Assembly: GCF_030818545.1 (NCBI RefSeq)
Contig: NZ_JAUTAH010000001.1
Location: 2,485,001 to 2,549,000, forward strand
Origin: Brevundimonas sp. SORGH_AS_0993
Lineage (GTDB): Bacteria > Pseudomonadota > Alphaproteobacteria > Caulobacterales > Caulobacteraceae
Direction of reading: 5' to 3'
DNA length: 64,000 nucleotides
Shown: piece by piece, positions 1-8,827 of the stretch
Layout: the number at the start of each line of letters is the position of its first letter
How positions within the stretch are numbered: the stretch's first letter is position 1
Position numbers and translations under genes: made by a program
Notes under the pieces: model-generated
The model's input: the letters and a program-made list of their open reading frames with translations, nothing else
Databases searched by the model: none
What the model was told of the DNA's origin: nothing

Positions 1-1727
1 CCGCTCTCGACCTGGCGTGCGATGTCGCGGGCCAGGGCCTGGGCCAGCTGTTTGCGGGCGCTGCGGCTGTCCTCCTTGTCGACGGGGGCGTTCCAGGCCT
101 CGCGCTCGGGGGCGGCGGGGTCCTCGAACAGGGGCCACAGATCGACCGTCCCGTGCTGGCCCAGCCGGGCGGGGCGGTGGACGGCGATGTCGCCGGCGTC
201 GCCGACCAGGGCGCGGGCGCGCTCGGGGGCGTCGAAGGCCGCATCGACGAAGGCCAGCACCTCTTCGGTCGAGCGGAAGGAGGTGTCCAGCGGCGTCTCC
301 TGGAAGGCGGCGCCCGCGCCCCGCGCCAGGGCGTCATAGACCCGGGCCTCCTGCCGCAGCCGCTCGGGCCGGGCGCCCTGGAAGGAGTAGATCGACTGTT
401 TCTCGTCGCCCACGGCGAAGACGGTGCGCGGCAGGGCGGCGTCGCGGCGGTCGGTCCCGGCGCCGGCGAAGAAGGGCTCGGTCAGGGCGCGGACGATGGC
501 CCACTGATCCGGGGCGGTGTCCTGAGCCTCGTCGATCAGCACATGTTCGATCCCGCCGTCCAGCTTGTACAGCACCCAGGCGGCGGTGGCGCGACGGGTC
601 AGGAGGTCGACCGTGCGCCCGACCAGATCGGTGAAGTCCAGGGCGCCGCGCGCCCGCTTGGCGGTCTCGTAGAGGGCGGCGTGGACGCGGGCCAGGGTCA
701 GGACCTTGGCCGTCTCGTCCGCGACGCGGGCCGCGCGCGTCCGGTCCAGGGCCGAGGCGTATTTCAACGCGACATCGGCCAGATAGGTCGTCGCGCCGGG
801 CGGGGCCTTGGCCGTGCCGAACCTGTCGCGGGCCACGCCCTTGGAGTCGATGAAGATCGGCGTCATGGCCTGAAGCGTCGTGTCGGGGGGGGCGGCCGCG
901 CGCATCTGGGCCGCCAGCTTCTGGTCGTTGGCGCTTCCGGCCGCAAAGCCCTCGGCGGCGGCCAGCCAGTCGGCCGGGTTCAGCCAGGCCAGGAAGTCGG
1001 CCTCGATGGTCTGGGGCGTTTCGTCCGTCGTCACCCCGCACAGGGCGTGCGGTCCCGGCGCGGTTCCGGCGTCGATCCGGGCCAGATAGTCCAGAAGCGG
1101 CTCGCGCCGGGCCTCCAGCGTGTCCAGCAGGGCGTGAAAGTCGCTCCAGGCCAGTTCGACGGCGAAATGGGCGTAGGCGGCGCCCACCGGCCCGTCGCCG
1201 TCGTTCAGGGCGTAGCGGGCCAGGTCCTCGCGCGCGGCGTGGGACAGGGCGGCGGCGGCCTGATCCTCCAGCACCTCGAAACCGGGGGCGACGCCCGCCT
1301 CCAGAGGGAAGCGGCGCAGCAGCTTTTCGCAGAAGGCGTGGAGGGTCTGAATCTTCAGCCCGCCCGGCGTCTCCAGGGCGCGGGCGAACAGGACGCGGGC
1401 CTCGGACAGTTCGGCGTCGCTCAGGCCGTCCGGATCGCGCCCGTCCAGGGCGGCCAGATCGGCGGCCAGGGCGCGGTCGTCGGCGACGGCCCAGCGGCCC
1501 AGACGCTCGAACAGGCGGGCCTGCATCTCGGCGGCGGCGGCCTTGGTGTAGGTGACGCACAGAATCTCGCCCGGCTTGACCCGCTTCAGCAGCAGGCGCG
1601 CCACCCGAGCAACCAGGGTGGTGGTCTTGCCCGAGCCGGCGTTGGCGGTGACGAAGACCGACAGGGTCGGATCGGCGGCGGTCGCCTGATGGGCGCGGGC
1701 CATATCGACGGGGGACAGGTCGGTCAT
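1..1727 (-). CDS. addA: AddA helicase-nuclease subunit, N-terminal half (cut by window edge)
   Basis: This is the UvrD-like ATP-dependent helicase subunit of the AddAB double-strand-break repair complex, which resects DNA ends for RecA loading. About 575 codons are visible; the C-terminal helicase part and RecB-type nuclease domain lie beyond the window. Visible motifs are Walker A in TANAGSGKTTTL near residue 30, the following VTYTKAAAAEM motif, and a Walker B box LIDEAQDT near residue 395. The start ATG at 1727 overlaps the addB stop as ATGA, so the pair is translationally coupled. Family assignment is secure from the motifs and from the addB neighbour; AddA proteins usually run to about 1,150 residues. 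Confidence 0.93.
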   Translation of the reverse strand, partial: MTDLSPVDMARAHQATAADPTLSVFVTANAGSGKTTTLVARVARLLLKRVKPGEILCVTYTKAAAAEMQARLFERLGRWAVADDRALAADLAALDGRDPDGLSDAELSEARVLFARALETPGGLKIQTLHAFCEKLLRRFPLEAGVAPGFEVLEDQAAAALSHAAREDLARYALNDGDGPVGAAYAHFAVELAWSDFHALLDTLEARREPLLDYLARIDAGTAPGPHALCGVTTDETPQTIEADFLAWLNPADWLAAAEGFAAGSANDQKLAAQMRAAAPPDTTLQAMTPIFIDSKGVARDRFGTAKAPPGATTYLADVALKYASALDRTRAARVADETAKVLTLARVHAALYETAKRARGALDFTDLVGRTVDLLTRRATAAWVLYKLDGGIEHVLIDEAQDTAPDQWAIVRALTEPFFAGAGTDRRDAALPRTVFAVGDEKQSIYSFQGARPERLRQEARVYDALARGAGAAFQETPLDTSFRSTEEVLAFVDAAFDAPERARALVGDAGDIAVHRPARLGQHGTVDLWPLFEDPAAPEREAWNAPVDKEDSRSARKQLAQALARDIARQVES

Positions 1728-4700
1728 TCCGGCGCCTCGTCCTCGCCGCCGACGACGTGCCATTCCCACACGCGCGCCAGATGGTCGTAATTGCCCCCGA
1801 AGCCGCCCATGAACTGCGGCGCGACCCAGGAGCGATAGGGGGTGGACGGATCGTCGAAGGCGGCGACGCCCTGTTTCAGCCGGTCCAGCTCGCGCTCGGC
1901 CAACTGGGCGGCGGTCAGGCTGTTGCTGCGGCCCTGTTTGGAGACGTCGGTGACGACGCCCGGCTCCCTGCGGCCCGTGACCTTGACATAGAGCAGTTCG
2001 GTCGCCTCGGTCGGGGGGGCGGGAAAGCCGCCGTCGGCCAGGATGGCGGCGGTCAGGGTCAGTTGCGGCGCGAAGCCCTGGACCACCTGTTTCTGGCTGG
2101 GGGTCGCGCCGGTCTTGAAGTCGATGACGGCGGCGCCGGTCGCGTCCAGTTCGATCCGGTCGGCGCGGGCGGTCAGGGTGAAGGGGCCGCCGGGCGCGTC
2201 GAAGGTCATGGCTCCGGACTGTTCGATCATCAGGGACGCGCCCCGCGCGCGGCGTTCCCGCTCGAAGGCGGCCAGCCAGCGCGCGCAGTTGCGGGCCAAG
2301 GGGCGTTCGCGCGCCAGGGCGGCGTCCTCGAACCCCGCCTCGGTCAGGGCGTCCATCAGAAAGGTCTCGATCTGGCCGGCGCAGTCTTCGGGCAGGGCCT
2401 GGGGCCAGGTGCGGACCACCTGTTCGATGGCGGCGTGGACGGCGTCGCCGCGCGCCATCGCCTCGGCCGAGGCGCCGGGCCGGTCCAGCGCCGTCAGTCC
2501 CAGGATGCGCTGGGCGTAGACGGCGTAGGGGTCGCGGACCCAGCGCTCCACCCCCGTGACCGGCAGTTCGCGCGGGCGACGCGCGACCGGCGGCGTCGGG
2601 GCGGGACGACGGGCGTAATCGGGCGTGGCGCGGGCGGGCGCGTCGAGGGCGCGGGTCCAGGTGGCGATGCGGGTCGGGGCGGAGACGGCGACGGGTGTGG
2701 CGGGAGCGTCGGCGCCGCGCGTCAGCATGTCCAGCCGCCACAGCCAGCGCGACCGCACCGACGGCTGGCCGCCGCGCCGTTCGGTATGGACCAGGATCGC
2801 CTCGTCGGCGCAGGCGGCCTGGACGAAGTCCTGGGCGCTCTGGCCGATGCGGCGCTCGGGCGGCGGCAGGTCCAGGGCCGCGCGCATCGGCCGCGACAGG
2901 AAGGGATCGACCGGCGCGCCCTGGGGCCAGACGCCTTCCTCCAGCCCGGCCAGGATCATGCGGTCGGCCCGGACCAGGCGCGCCTCGATGGCGCCCAGGA
3001 TCCGCAGCGAGGGGTGGGTGGCGCCGCCGGTGCGGACCACCGCCTCGGCCAGCAGCCCCGCGACCAGTTCGACCAGGTCGGCCGGGGTCACGGCGCCCAG
3101 GGCGGCGCCGCCCGCGATCAGGTCGGACAGCAGGCCGGCGGCGCATTCCCCGTCCGGCCCGGCCCAGGCGTTCTGACCGGCCAGGGCCTCGACCAGGGCG
3201 GTCAGGGCGCGGGCGGCGGCGTCCAGCGGGGCCTTGTCCTTCTGCGGATCATCCGTCGCAAAGGGCGCGCGGGCGGCCGTGACCAGGGCCTCCAGTCGGG
3301 CCGACAGGGCGCGGGCGGCGGCGTGGCGTTCGATCCGGCCCTCGGAGGGGGGCGCGCCGTCGCGGTCGGGCTTCAGGGCCTTGTCCAGCCGCTGGTTCAG
3401 CCGGTCGAAACGGGGCTGGCGGGGGCCGCGCAGACCCAGCCGTTCCAGCGCCTCGGCCGCATGGGCGATATCGACGCCCTCCAGCTCCAGCCGCGTCAGC
3501 GGGTGTTTCAACAGACCCAGCAGCACCTGGGGATCGGTCGGCGCGGCCATCCAGCGCGCGCACAGGCCGACCAGGACGCCGGCGGGCATGCGGTCCAGCG
3601 GCTGACCGGCGGAAGAGTCCGGGATGATCCCCCACCGCTCCAGCCGGGCGGCGACCCGGCGGCCCAGGGCCTGGTCCGGCGTGACCAGGGCGCAGGTCCG
3701 GCCCGTTCCGTCGGCGTTGGGCGTCTCCAGCGTCTCGCGCATCATCAGGGCGATGGCGGCGGCGGTCTCTTCCTCGTGGCGCAGGGTCAGGACCGACAGG
3801 CCCTCAAGACCCTCGGCGATGGGGTCGGCGGCGCGACCCGCCTGGGCGGCGCGGGCGCGGATGTCGCGGATGGCGGCGCGCCAGTCGCCGGTCGCGTCGG
3901 CGGGACGCAGGGCCTCGTTCAACAGGCGCTGGCGGGCCAGGCCGCGCGCCTCGCTGGCGGGCGCGACGGCGGGGCGGAACCAGGGGCGCACGGCGGCGCG
4001 GGGGATGTCGTGCCGTTCCAACAGGCGCTTCAGCGCGCGCTGGGGATGCTGTTCGTTGTCGGCGTCGATCTGGGCCCAGACCCGTTCGTCCAGATCCAGG
4101 TCCAGGCCGGGCAGGACGACGCAGCCCTGGGGCGCGCGGGCGACGGCGCCCAGGACGTCGGCGGCGGCCGGGACCGTGCCGGTGGAGCCGGCGGCGATGA
4201 CCGGCTGGCCGGGCGGATCGGCGTCCCACAGTTCGGCGAGGCGCTTCAGCAGGGTCGCGCGTCGCCAGGCCGGATCGACCAGGCCCAACTCGGCCAGGCG
4301 TTCGGGCCAGGCGACGACGCCCAGGCTCAGGAACTCGGCCGACCGTTCCCAGTGTTCGGCCATTTCGCCCTCGACCAGGGCGGCGACCCGCTCGGGGTTC
4401 CGAACGTCCTCCAGCTGGCAGGAATCCAGGAAGCCGCCGAGCGCATCCGCCAGGTCCAGGGCGCGCATCGGCGTCAGGTCGGCGTCGAACCGTTCGACGA
4501 TCATCCGCGCCATCTCGAACCGGCGGGTCAGGGGGGCGATGGCGGGCGGTAGGTCCAGACCGAGCGCGCCGGGGGTGAAGGGGGGCTCGTCCTCCTCCAG
4601 ATCGCCCAGCGGACGGACCTGGGGCAGCAGCACGGGCCGGTCGCCGGCGATGCGCGACAGGGCGCCGGTGAAGGCGCGGGCGGCCCGGCGGTTGGGCAGC

Positions 4701-4894
4701 AGGATCGTCGCGTCCGACAGGGTTTCGGGCGGTCGGTCGCCCAGCCACGCCAGAACCCCCGCCGCCAGGTCCTCAAGGAACGGCCGGTGGGCGGGAATGG
4801 CGTACCAGCGGGGGCGCATTCCTGTTTCCCTAGCGCCGACCGCGCGGCGGTCGGCTGCTTGAGGGAGGTCCGAAAAAGGATCGAACAGGCTCAC
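1724..4894 (-). CDS. addB: AddB, double-strand break repair protein
   Basis: This is the partner subunit of AddA, an inactivated-helicase-like protein with a C-terminal RecB-family nuclease domain that cuts one strand during end resection. The PD-(D/E)XK core is visible near the C-terminus (AVIDFKTG followed by QGFAPQLTL). I place the start at GTG 4894, which overlaps the upstream murU-like stop as GTGA; that gives 1056 residues. An alternative ATG at 4819 (MRPRWYAIPAHRP) begins the recognisable AddB homology. The 25 residues between the two starts are partly encoded by a palindromic element (4827-4866), so either the element is translated in frame or it is a leader before ATG 4819. A longer upstream extension is not needed. 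Confidence 0.9.
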   Translation of the reverse strand: MSLFDPFSDLPQAADRRAVGARETGMRPRWYAIPAHRPFLEDLAAGVLAWLGDRPPETLSDATILLPNRRAARAFTGALSRIAGDRPVLLPQVRPLGDLEEDEPPFTPGALGLDLPPAIAPLTRRFEMARMIVERFDADLTPMRALDLADALGGFLDSCQLEDVRNPERVAALVEGEMAEHWERSAEFLSLGVVAWPERLAELGLVDPAWRRATLLKRLAELWDADPPGQPVIAAGSTGTVPAAADVLGAVARAPQGCVVLPGLDLDLDERVWAQIDADNEQHPQRALKRLLERHDIPRAAVRPWFRPAVAPASEARGLARQRLLNEALRPADATGDWRAAIRDIRARAAQAGRAADPIAEGLEGLSVLTLRHEEETAAAIALMMRETLETPNADGTGRTCALVTPDQALGRRVAARLERWGIIPDSSAGQPLDRMPAGVLVGLCARWMAAPTDPQVLLGLLKHPLTRLELEGVDIAHAAEALERLGLRGPRQPRFDRLNQRLDKALKPDRDGAPPSEGRIERHAAARALSARLEALVTAARAPFATDDPQKDKAPLDAAARALTALVEALAGQNAWAGPDGECAAGLLSDLIAGGAALGAVTPADLVELVAGLLAEAVVRTGGATHPSLRILGAIEARLVRADRMILAGLEEGVWPQGAPVDPFLSRPMRAALDLPPPERRIGQSAQDFVQAACADEAILVHTERRGGQPSVRSRWLWRLDMLTRGADAPATPVAVSAPTRIATWTRALDAPARATPDYARRPAPTPPVARRPRELPVTGVERWVRDPYAVYAQRILGLTALDRPGASAEAMARGDAVHAAIEQVVRTWPQALPEDCAGQIETFLMDALTEAGFEDAALARERPLARNCARWLAAFERERRARGASLMIEQSGAMTFDAPGGPFTLTARADRIELDATGAAVIDFKTGATPSQKQVVQGFAPQLTLTAAILADGGFPAPPTEATELLYVKVTGRREPGVVTDVSKQGRSNSLTAAQLAERELDRLKQGVAAFDDPSTPYRSWVAPQFMGGFGGNYDHLARVWEWHVVGGEDEAPE
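4827..4866 (-). repeat. Palindromic element copy 1, at the 5' end of addB
   Basis: Read on the minus strand, this is outer arm TCCCT, then CAAGCA, a GC-rich inner hairpin (8-bp stem GCCGACCG/CGGTCGGC with a 5-nt loop), GCT, and outer arm AGGGA. It shares this architecture and the CAAGCA segment with three other copies (6776-6815, 40547-40576, 40841-40880). If addB starts at GTG 4894 the element is translated as LPQAADRRAVGARE, in the same frame as the copy inside tsaE. If addB starts at ATG 4819, the AGGGA arm sits 7 nt before the start and could act as a ribosome-binding site paired with TCCCT. Confidence 0.7.
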
Positions 4895-5622
4895 GCCTCT
4901 CCCGCCAGTTTCGCCTCGGCCTCGGCCCGCGCCTGCGGGTCGCCGACGTGCATCCAGTCGCCGTCCAGGACGCAGCCGAACAGGCGGCCCTCGGCGGCCG
5001 ACTTGCGCCACAGGGGGCTGAGGGAGAAGGCGCCGGCGGGGCCGTGGTCGGCATAACCGGGCCGGGTGATGTGGACGCCCATATAGGCGAAGGGGGCGGA
5101 CGGGGCGTCGCCGCGGAAGGTCAGGCGGCCATCCTCGGCAAGGAAGAAATCGCCGTGGCCCTCAAAGCCGATGGAGCCTTCGCGGCGGGCCAGCAGCAGG
5201 GCGGCGTCCATGGTCTCGGGGTTCCACAGGCGGACCAGGTCGGCGAGTGCGTCGCCTCGGTCGATCCAGACGCTGTCGATATTGGCGACGAAGACGGGAT
5301 CGTCGCCCAGCAGGGGGCGGGCCTTCTTCAGACCGCCGCCGGTTTCCAGCAGTTCGGCGCGTTCGTCGGAGATGACGATGTCGGGGCCGCGACCGCGCGC
5401 CGCCAGATGCGCCTCCAGCCGGTCGGCGAACCAGTGGACGTTGACCACCGCCTGTTCGACCCCGGCCTCGGCCAGCCGATCCAGCACATGGTCGATCAGG
5501 GCGCGGCCGCCCACCTCGACCAGGGCCTTTGGCCGGTCGTCGGTCAAGGGACGCATCCGGGTGCCCAGGCCGGCGGCGAGGACCATCGCCGTTTTGGGCG
5601 CGGTCTTTGTAACAGCGGTCAT
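4891..5622 (-). CDS. murU: MurU-like nucleotidyltransferase (NTP-transferase family)
   Basis: A 243-residue sugar-1-phosphate nucleotidyltransferase. The N-terminus MVLAAGLGTRMRPLTDDRPKAL is the classic nucleotide-binding signature of the family. Next to an AmgK-like kinase the likely role is MurU: conversion of N-acetylmuramate-1-phosphate to UDP-MurNAc in peptidoglycan recycling, which bypasses MurA. That role is inferred from the pair. ATG 5622 overlaps the upstream kinase stop as ATGA, and the stop overlaps the addB GTG start. Longer upstream starts would run through the kinase gene and are rejected. It could also be a mannose-1-phosphate guanylyltransferase-like enzyme. Confidence 0.85.
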   Translation of the reverse strand: MTAVTKTAPKTAMVLAAGLGTRMRPLTDDRPKALVEVGGRALIDHVLDRLAEAGVEQAVVNVHWFADRLEAHLAARGRGPDIVISDERAELLETGGGLKKARPLLGDDPVFVANIDSVWIDRGDALADLVRLWNPETMDAALLLARREGSIGFEGHGDFFLAEDGRLTFRGDAPSAPFAYMGVHITRPGYADHGPAGAFSLSPLWRKSAAEGRLFGCVLDGDWMHVGDPQARAEAEAKLAGEA

Positions 5623-6710
5623 GCGCGAACCTCTGCAGGCACGTGACGGTCGAACCAGCGGGCGATGGGCGCCAACGACGGCTGGTCCAGATTGGCGTTC
5701 AGATGCCGCCACATGCGCGGCAGGAACTGGCGATAGCGGGGTTTGCCGTCGCGGGCGATCAGCCGGGCGAAGATGCCGATGATCCGCGCCTGGTTCAGGG
5801 CGGCGAGCCCTGAGTAATCGGCCATGAAGGCGGCGCGGTCCACGCCGGGGCGCAGGGCGAAATAGCGGTCCAGCGCCTCGGCCTCCAGCGCGGGCGAGAC
5901 GTCGCGGCGGGCGTCCTGCAGCAGGGAGTGCAGATCCCACGAGGGGTGGGCGCGTACCGCGTCCTGGAAGTCGATCATCCCGACGCGGGCCGCGCCGTGG
6001 CGCTGGGGCAGCCAGATCAGGTTCTCGGCGTGATAGTCGCGGTGGGCCATGACCGAGGCCCCGGCCGCGCCCGAGGCGACGAGGGGCGCCCAGGCCGCGC
6101 GCCAGTCGGCGACGGCCGCGTCGTCGAAGCGAACGCGATCGTCGAGCCGGGGCAGCCAGTCGACGAACAGATCGGCCCCACCCTGAAGCGCCGTCTCGTC
6201 ATAGGTCAGAAGCGGCCAGTCGCCGCCGGGGCCGTGCAGGGTCGCGGGGGGATCGCCCGCCTCGTGCAGCACGGCCAGCGCCTCGATGGCGGCCAGATAA
6301 AGCGGCGTCTCGTCCGCGCCGTCCGCGATCACGCGGGCGAACAGGGCGTCGCCGAAATCCTCCAGCACGGCCAGACCGTTCTGCGCATCCAGCGCCGGGA
6401 TTTCGGGGGCGGACAGGCCCAGCGATTTCAGATGGGCGGCGACGGCGGCGAAAGCCTCGATCCGGCCGGCCGACAGGCGGGCCACGGCGTTCCAGCCGGC
6501 GGCGTGACGCTGCTCGGGCGTCCAGCGCGGATCGCAGGGCTGGCTTTCGGCGGCGGGCGCCTGGTCCATCAGCATCAGGGTCGGGCCGGTCGTCGGCGTC
6601 AGCCGCTCGTAGCGGCGCGTCGAGGCGTCGCCGGGCAGGGGGGCGCGCACGGCGTCGGCCAGGCCGGCGGCCTTCAGGAAGTCGAGACGGAGGGTTTCGC
6701 GGTCAGACAT
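5619..6710 (-). CDS. amgK: AmgK-like aminoglycoside-phosphotransferase-family sugar kinase
   Basis: A 363-residue protein of the APH/choline-kinase fold. The catalytic loop HRDYHAENL and the downstream metal-binding IDFQDA are intact. In this gene order (tsaE, kinase, MurU-like) it matches the anomeric N-acetylmuramate/N-acetylglucosamine kinase AmgK, which makes MurNAc-1-phosphate for MurU in cell-wall recycling; the substrate is inferred from context. The gene overlaps the tsaE 3' end by 8 bp and ends in an ATGA overlap with the nucleotidyltransferase, so all are translationally linked. A palindromic element inside tsaE lies about 65 nt upstream of this start. Confidence 0.86.
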   Translation of the reverse strand: MSDRETLRLDFLKAAGLADAVRAPLPGDASTRRYERLTPTTGPTLMLMDQAPAAESQPCDPRWTPEQRHAAGWNAVARLSAGRIEAFAAVAAHLKSLGLSAPEIPALDAQNGLAVLEDFGDALFARVIADGADETPLYLAAIEALAVLHEAGDPPATLHGPGGDWPLLTYDETALQGGADLFVDWLPRLDDRVRFDDAAVADWRAAWAPLVASGAAGASVMAHRDYHAENLIWLPQRHGAARVGMIDFQDAVRAHPSWDLHSLLQDARRDVSPALEAEALDRYFALRPGVDRAAFMADYSGLAALNQARIIGIFARLIARDGKPRYRQFLPRMWRHLNANLDQPSLAPIARWFDRHVPAEVRA

Positions 6711-7224
6711 GCAGTTCCTTCAGCCCCGTTTCCCATCGGCCTACGCCGGAAACGGTCGCAAGCCTTCCTTGCAGAGCCCTATCGACGGGCTCGCGGAGCC
6801 CGTCTGCTTGAGGGCGTTCCGAGGCCGCGTCGAGCGTGATCTCGGACAGATGAATGATGAGCTGGTCCGCTCCTAAGAACCGGCCGGGATCGTCGCCTAG
6901 CCGCTCGGGCCATTCGATGACGGCGCAGCCCTCGTCCAGCGCCTCGTCCAGACCGATCTCGAACGCCTCTTCGGGCCGGGTCAGGCGATAGAGGTCGAAA
7001 TGGGCGACGGGCGGGTCAGACTCATAGAACTGGACCAGGGTGAAGGTCGGACTGGGCACGTCCTCGTCCGGGGTGGTCAGGGCGCGGATCAGGCCGCGCG
7101 CCAGCGTCGACTTGCCCATGCCCAGCGGCCCGTAGAGCAGCAGACTGTCGCCCGGCGCCAGCAGGGGGGCGATGGCCTGGCCCAGGCGGGTGGTGGCCTC
7201 GGCGTCGGGCAGTTCGATCTTCAT
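6703..7224 (-). CDS. tsaE: TsaE, tRNA t6A biosynthesis ATPase
   Basis: A 173-residue P-loop ATPase that works with TsaB/TsaD in threonylcarbamoylation of A37 in ANN-decoding tRNAs. Walker A GPLGMGKST is near residues 33-41, followed by the SPTFTLVQFYE and HFDLYRL motifs, and VIEWPERLGD is the conserved C-terminal motif. Between the last two beta strands (LIIHLSEIT and GRLATVSGVGRWE) there is an extra stretch of about 20 residues, ERPQADGLREPVDRALQ, encoded by palindromic element copy 2. In the usual family layout these strands are joined by a short turn, so this looks like an in-frame insertion. The start ATG overlaps the acyltransferase stop as ATGA. Confidence 0.92.
   Translation of the reverse strand: MKIELPDAEATTRLGQAIAPLLAPGDSLLLYGPLGMGKSTLARGLIRALTTPDEDVPSPTFTLVQFYESDPPVAHFDLYRLTRPEEAFEIGLDEALDEGCAVIEWPERLGDDPGRFLGADQLIIHLSEITLDAASERPQADGLREPVDRALQGRLATVSGVGRWETGLKELHV
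6776..6815 (-). repeat. Palindromic element copy 2, inside tsaE
   Basis: On the minus strand: outer arm GCCCT, CAAGCA, a perfect 9-bp inner stem (GACGGGCTC/GAGCCCGTC, loop CGC), GAT, and outer arm AGGGC. The outer pair is G-C where copies 1 and 3 have T-A, a compensatory change that keeps the stem. It is translated in the frame P-Q-A like copy 1, and adds residues to the TsaE C-terminal region without breaking the frame. Confidence 0.75.
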
Positions 7225-8075
7225 GCGAACACCGCGTCAGGATCGGCGGCCAGGGTGCGTTCGGTGAAGGTCTTCAGCGCCTCGGTGGCCTTGGCCGCGT
7301 CCACGTCCAGCCGGTCGGCCGGAATGGGTCGGCCGACATCGACGCCGAACGGCTTGCCAGCCTTGTTCAGCAACTCATGGAACAGGGTCACGTCGCGCAG
7401 CTCCTGCGAGACCTTGTCGAACAGGTGAAACAGGCGGCTGTAGGGGCCGGCGACATGCATGGGCACGACCGGCGCACCGTATTTGCGCGCCATCGAGGCG
7501 GCGGTCGGGGCCCATTCGGGATCGGTCAGGACGCCGTTCTTCTCGCGCGCCAGACGACCGGCGGGGAACATGACGACGCAGCGTTCGGCCTCGAACGCCT
7601 CCCTGGCGGCGTTCAGGGTGGCGCGGGTCTTTTGGCGGGTGCGTTTGTCGTGGACCCATTCGACGGGGATGATGGTCTCGTCCAACCGGGGCGAGACGCG
7701 GATGGCGTCGGCGTTGGCGAAGAAGATCATGTCTTTGCGCCGCTGCCTGATCGCGTCGAAGACGGCGACCCCGTCGGCGATGCCGGTGGGGTGGTTGCAG
7801 ACGACGACGCAGCGGCCGGTCGCGGGCAGGCGGTCCAGGTTCGTCGTCGTCACCTTCAGCCGCAGCAGGTTCGAGACGTAGTCGAAGGTCTCGGTCCCCG
7901 ACAGGTCGCGGATGGCGTCGGCCATCCTGACCGCCGCCCCATAGCCCAGCACCCCGTAGAGCGCCGGACGCACCACGGGCCACAGCGGCGAGGCGGTCAG
8001 GCGCGGCGCGCGTTCGGCGATCAGCACATCGACGATGTGCGGTCGGCGTCGGGCGGGAAGGGCGGCTGAATCCAT
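7221..8075 (-). CDS. Lysophospholipid acyltransferase family protein
   Basis: A 284-residue PlsC-like glycerolipid acyltransferase. The motif NHPTGIADG corresponds to the catalytic His...Asp block of the family in its HPxGxxDG variant, and MFPAGRLAR resembles the substrate-phosphate-binding FPEG block. It probably acts on acyl-lipids at the inner membrane; the substrate cannot be read from sequence. I chose ATG 8075 (MDSAALPARRRPHIV) over an upstream in-frame start at 8144 because homology begins shortly after it. It is the first gene of the operon leading through tsaE to addA, with an ATGA junction to tsaE. Confidence 0.82.
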   Translation of the reverse strand: MDSAALPARRRPHIVDVLIAERAPRLTASPLWPVVRPALYGVLGYGAAVRMADAIRDLSGTETFDYVSNLLRLKVTTTNLDRLPATGRCVVVCNHPTGIADGVAVFDAIRQRRKDMIFFANADAIRVSPRLDETIIPVEWVHDKRTRQKTRATLNAAREAFEAERCVVMFPAGRLAREKNGVLTDPEWAPTAASMARKYGAPVVPMHVAGPYSRLFHLFDKVSQELRDVTLFHELLNKAGKPFGVDVGRPIPADRLDVDAAKATEALKTFTERTLAADPDAVFA

Positions 8076-8174
8076 GGAAGACCGCTTGTCGCCGGTTCGG
8101 TCCGAAGGGGCAAGCCGGATGCGTCGCGCCCGGCGATACGACACCCAAAGGGCGCTACGGGGCGGCGGGATTCG

Positions 8175-8561
8175 TCACCAGATGCGGGCGACGCCGAAAC
8201 GGTCGAAAAGCCGTTCGTTGGAGACGAGCGTCAGTGCGTTGAGCAGGCCCTGGGCGATCAGCAGCCGGTCGAACGGATCGTGATGGGCGTTGTCCATGCG
8301 TCCGGCCTGCGACGCCTCGCGGGCGGTGATGGGCAGGATGGCGAACCCTTCGATCTCGACCTCGGCCTCGAACCGTTCGGCCAGCGGCGCGGCCTGAGGC
8401 AGCCGCCCCATGCCGTGCTTGAGGGCGATTTCATAGGCCGAAACCGCGCTGACGAAGACGGTGTTGCCGCTGTCCCTTATCGCCGCTTCCGCGGTGGCGC
8501 TGAGACCGGATTCGCCGGACATCCACCAGATCAGGGCGTGGGTGTCGAGCAACAGCCTCAT
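8175..8561 (-). CDS. vapC: VapC-type PIN-domain toxin
   Basis: A 128-residue PIN-domain ribonuclease, the toxin of a type II toxin-antitoxin pair. The acidic active-site residues are present: D6 in LLLDTHAL, E44 in SAYEIALKHG, and D95/D98 in HHDPFDRLL. VapC toxins cut tRNA or rRNA when their antitoxin is degraded. The start ATG 8561 overlaps the antitoxin stop as ATGA; a start 18 nt upstream is less likely. No truncation or lost catalytic residue is seen, so the toxin should be active. Confidence 0.9.
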   Translation of the reverse strand: MRLLLDTHALIWWMSGESGLSATAEAAIRDSGNTVFVSAVSAYEIALKHGMGRLPQAAPLAERFEAEVEIEGFAILPITAREASQAGRMDNAHHDPFDRLLIAQGLLNALTLVSNERLFDRFGVARIW

Positions 8562-8803
8562 TCGCCGCGACCCTCCCACAGGCGCAGTTCGTCTTCGGGC
8601 AGCGGATCGAAGAAGCGGTCATCCATGGCGACGAGCCCCTTGAGCCGCCCCGGCTTGCGATCCGGCCTCGCGGCGGGTTCGAAAGGCACGATCCGCACGG
8701 CCGGCTTGTCGCCGCGAGCGATGACGACCTCTTCTCCGCGTTCGGCGGCGGCGATCAGTTTGGACAGGTGGGTCTTGGCGTGGTGGACGGTGACGGTGGT
8801 CAT
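8558..8803 (-). CDS. vapB: VapB/Phd-family antitoxin
   Basis: An 81-residue antitoxin of the Phd/YefM family. The N-terminal part (VTVHHAKTHLSKLIAAAERGEEVVIARGDKPAVRIVP) is the dimerising DNA-binding fold; the C-terminal part, ending DELRLWEGRGE, probably blocks the toxin active site. A good ribosome-binding site (AGGGAG) lies 4 nt before the ATG. The palindrome TTAGCTAA at 8828-8835, just upstream, overlaps a plausible promoter and may be the autoregulatory operator; that is inference. Confidence 0.9.
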   Translation of the reverse strand: MTTVTVHHAKTHLSKLIAAAERGEEVVIARGDKPAVRIVPFEPAARPDRKPGRLKGLVAMDDRFFDPLPEDELRLWEGRGE

Positions 8804-8827
8804 GTCGCGCTCCCTGGACCAAGGAGT

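Noticed and set aside
334..1560. Minus-strand frame of 408 codons inside addA
   Set aside because: Arg/Pro/Gly-rich translation in a wrong frame; the true addA frame is open to the window edge and has helicase motifs.
153..1790. Long plus-strand open frame (545 codons) opposite addA
   Set aside because: Gly/Gln/Val-rich antisense shadow of the addA reading frame; no domain or ribosome-binding site.
1757..4552. Plus-strand open frame of 931 codons opposite addB
   Set aside because: Shadow frame produced by high GC; composition is Gly/Gln/Arg-biased and there is no recognisable domain.
8175..8803. VapBC as sign of a genomic island
   Set aside because: It is a lone pair between core genes, without integrase, att-like repeats or composition shift.
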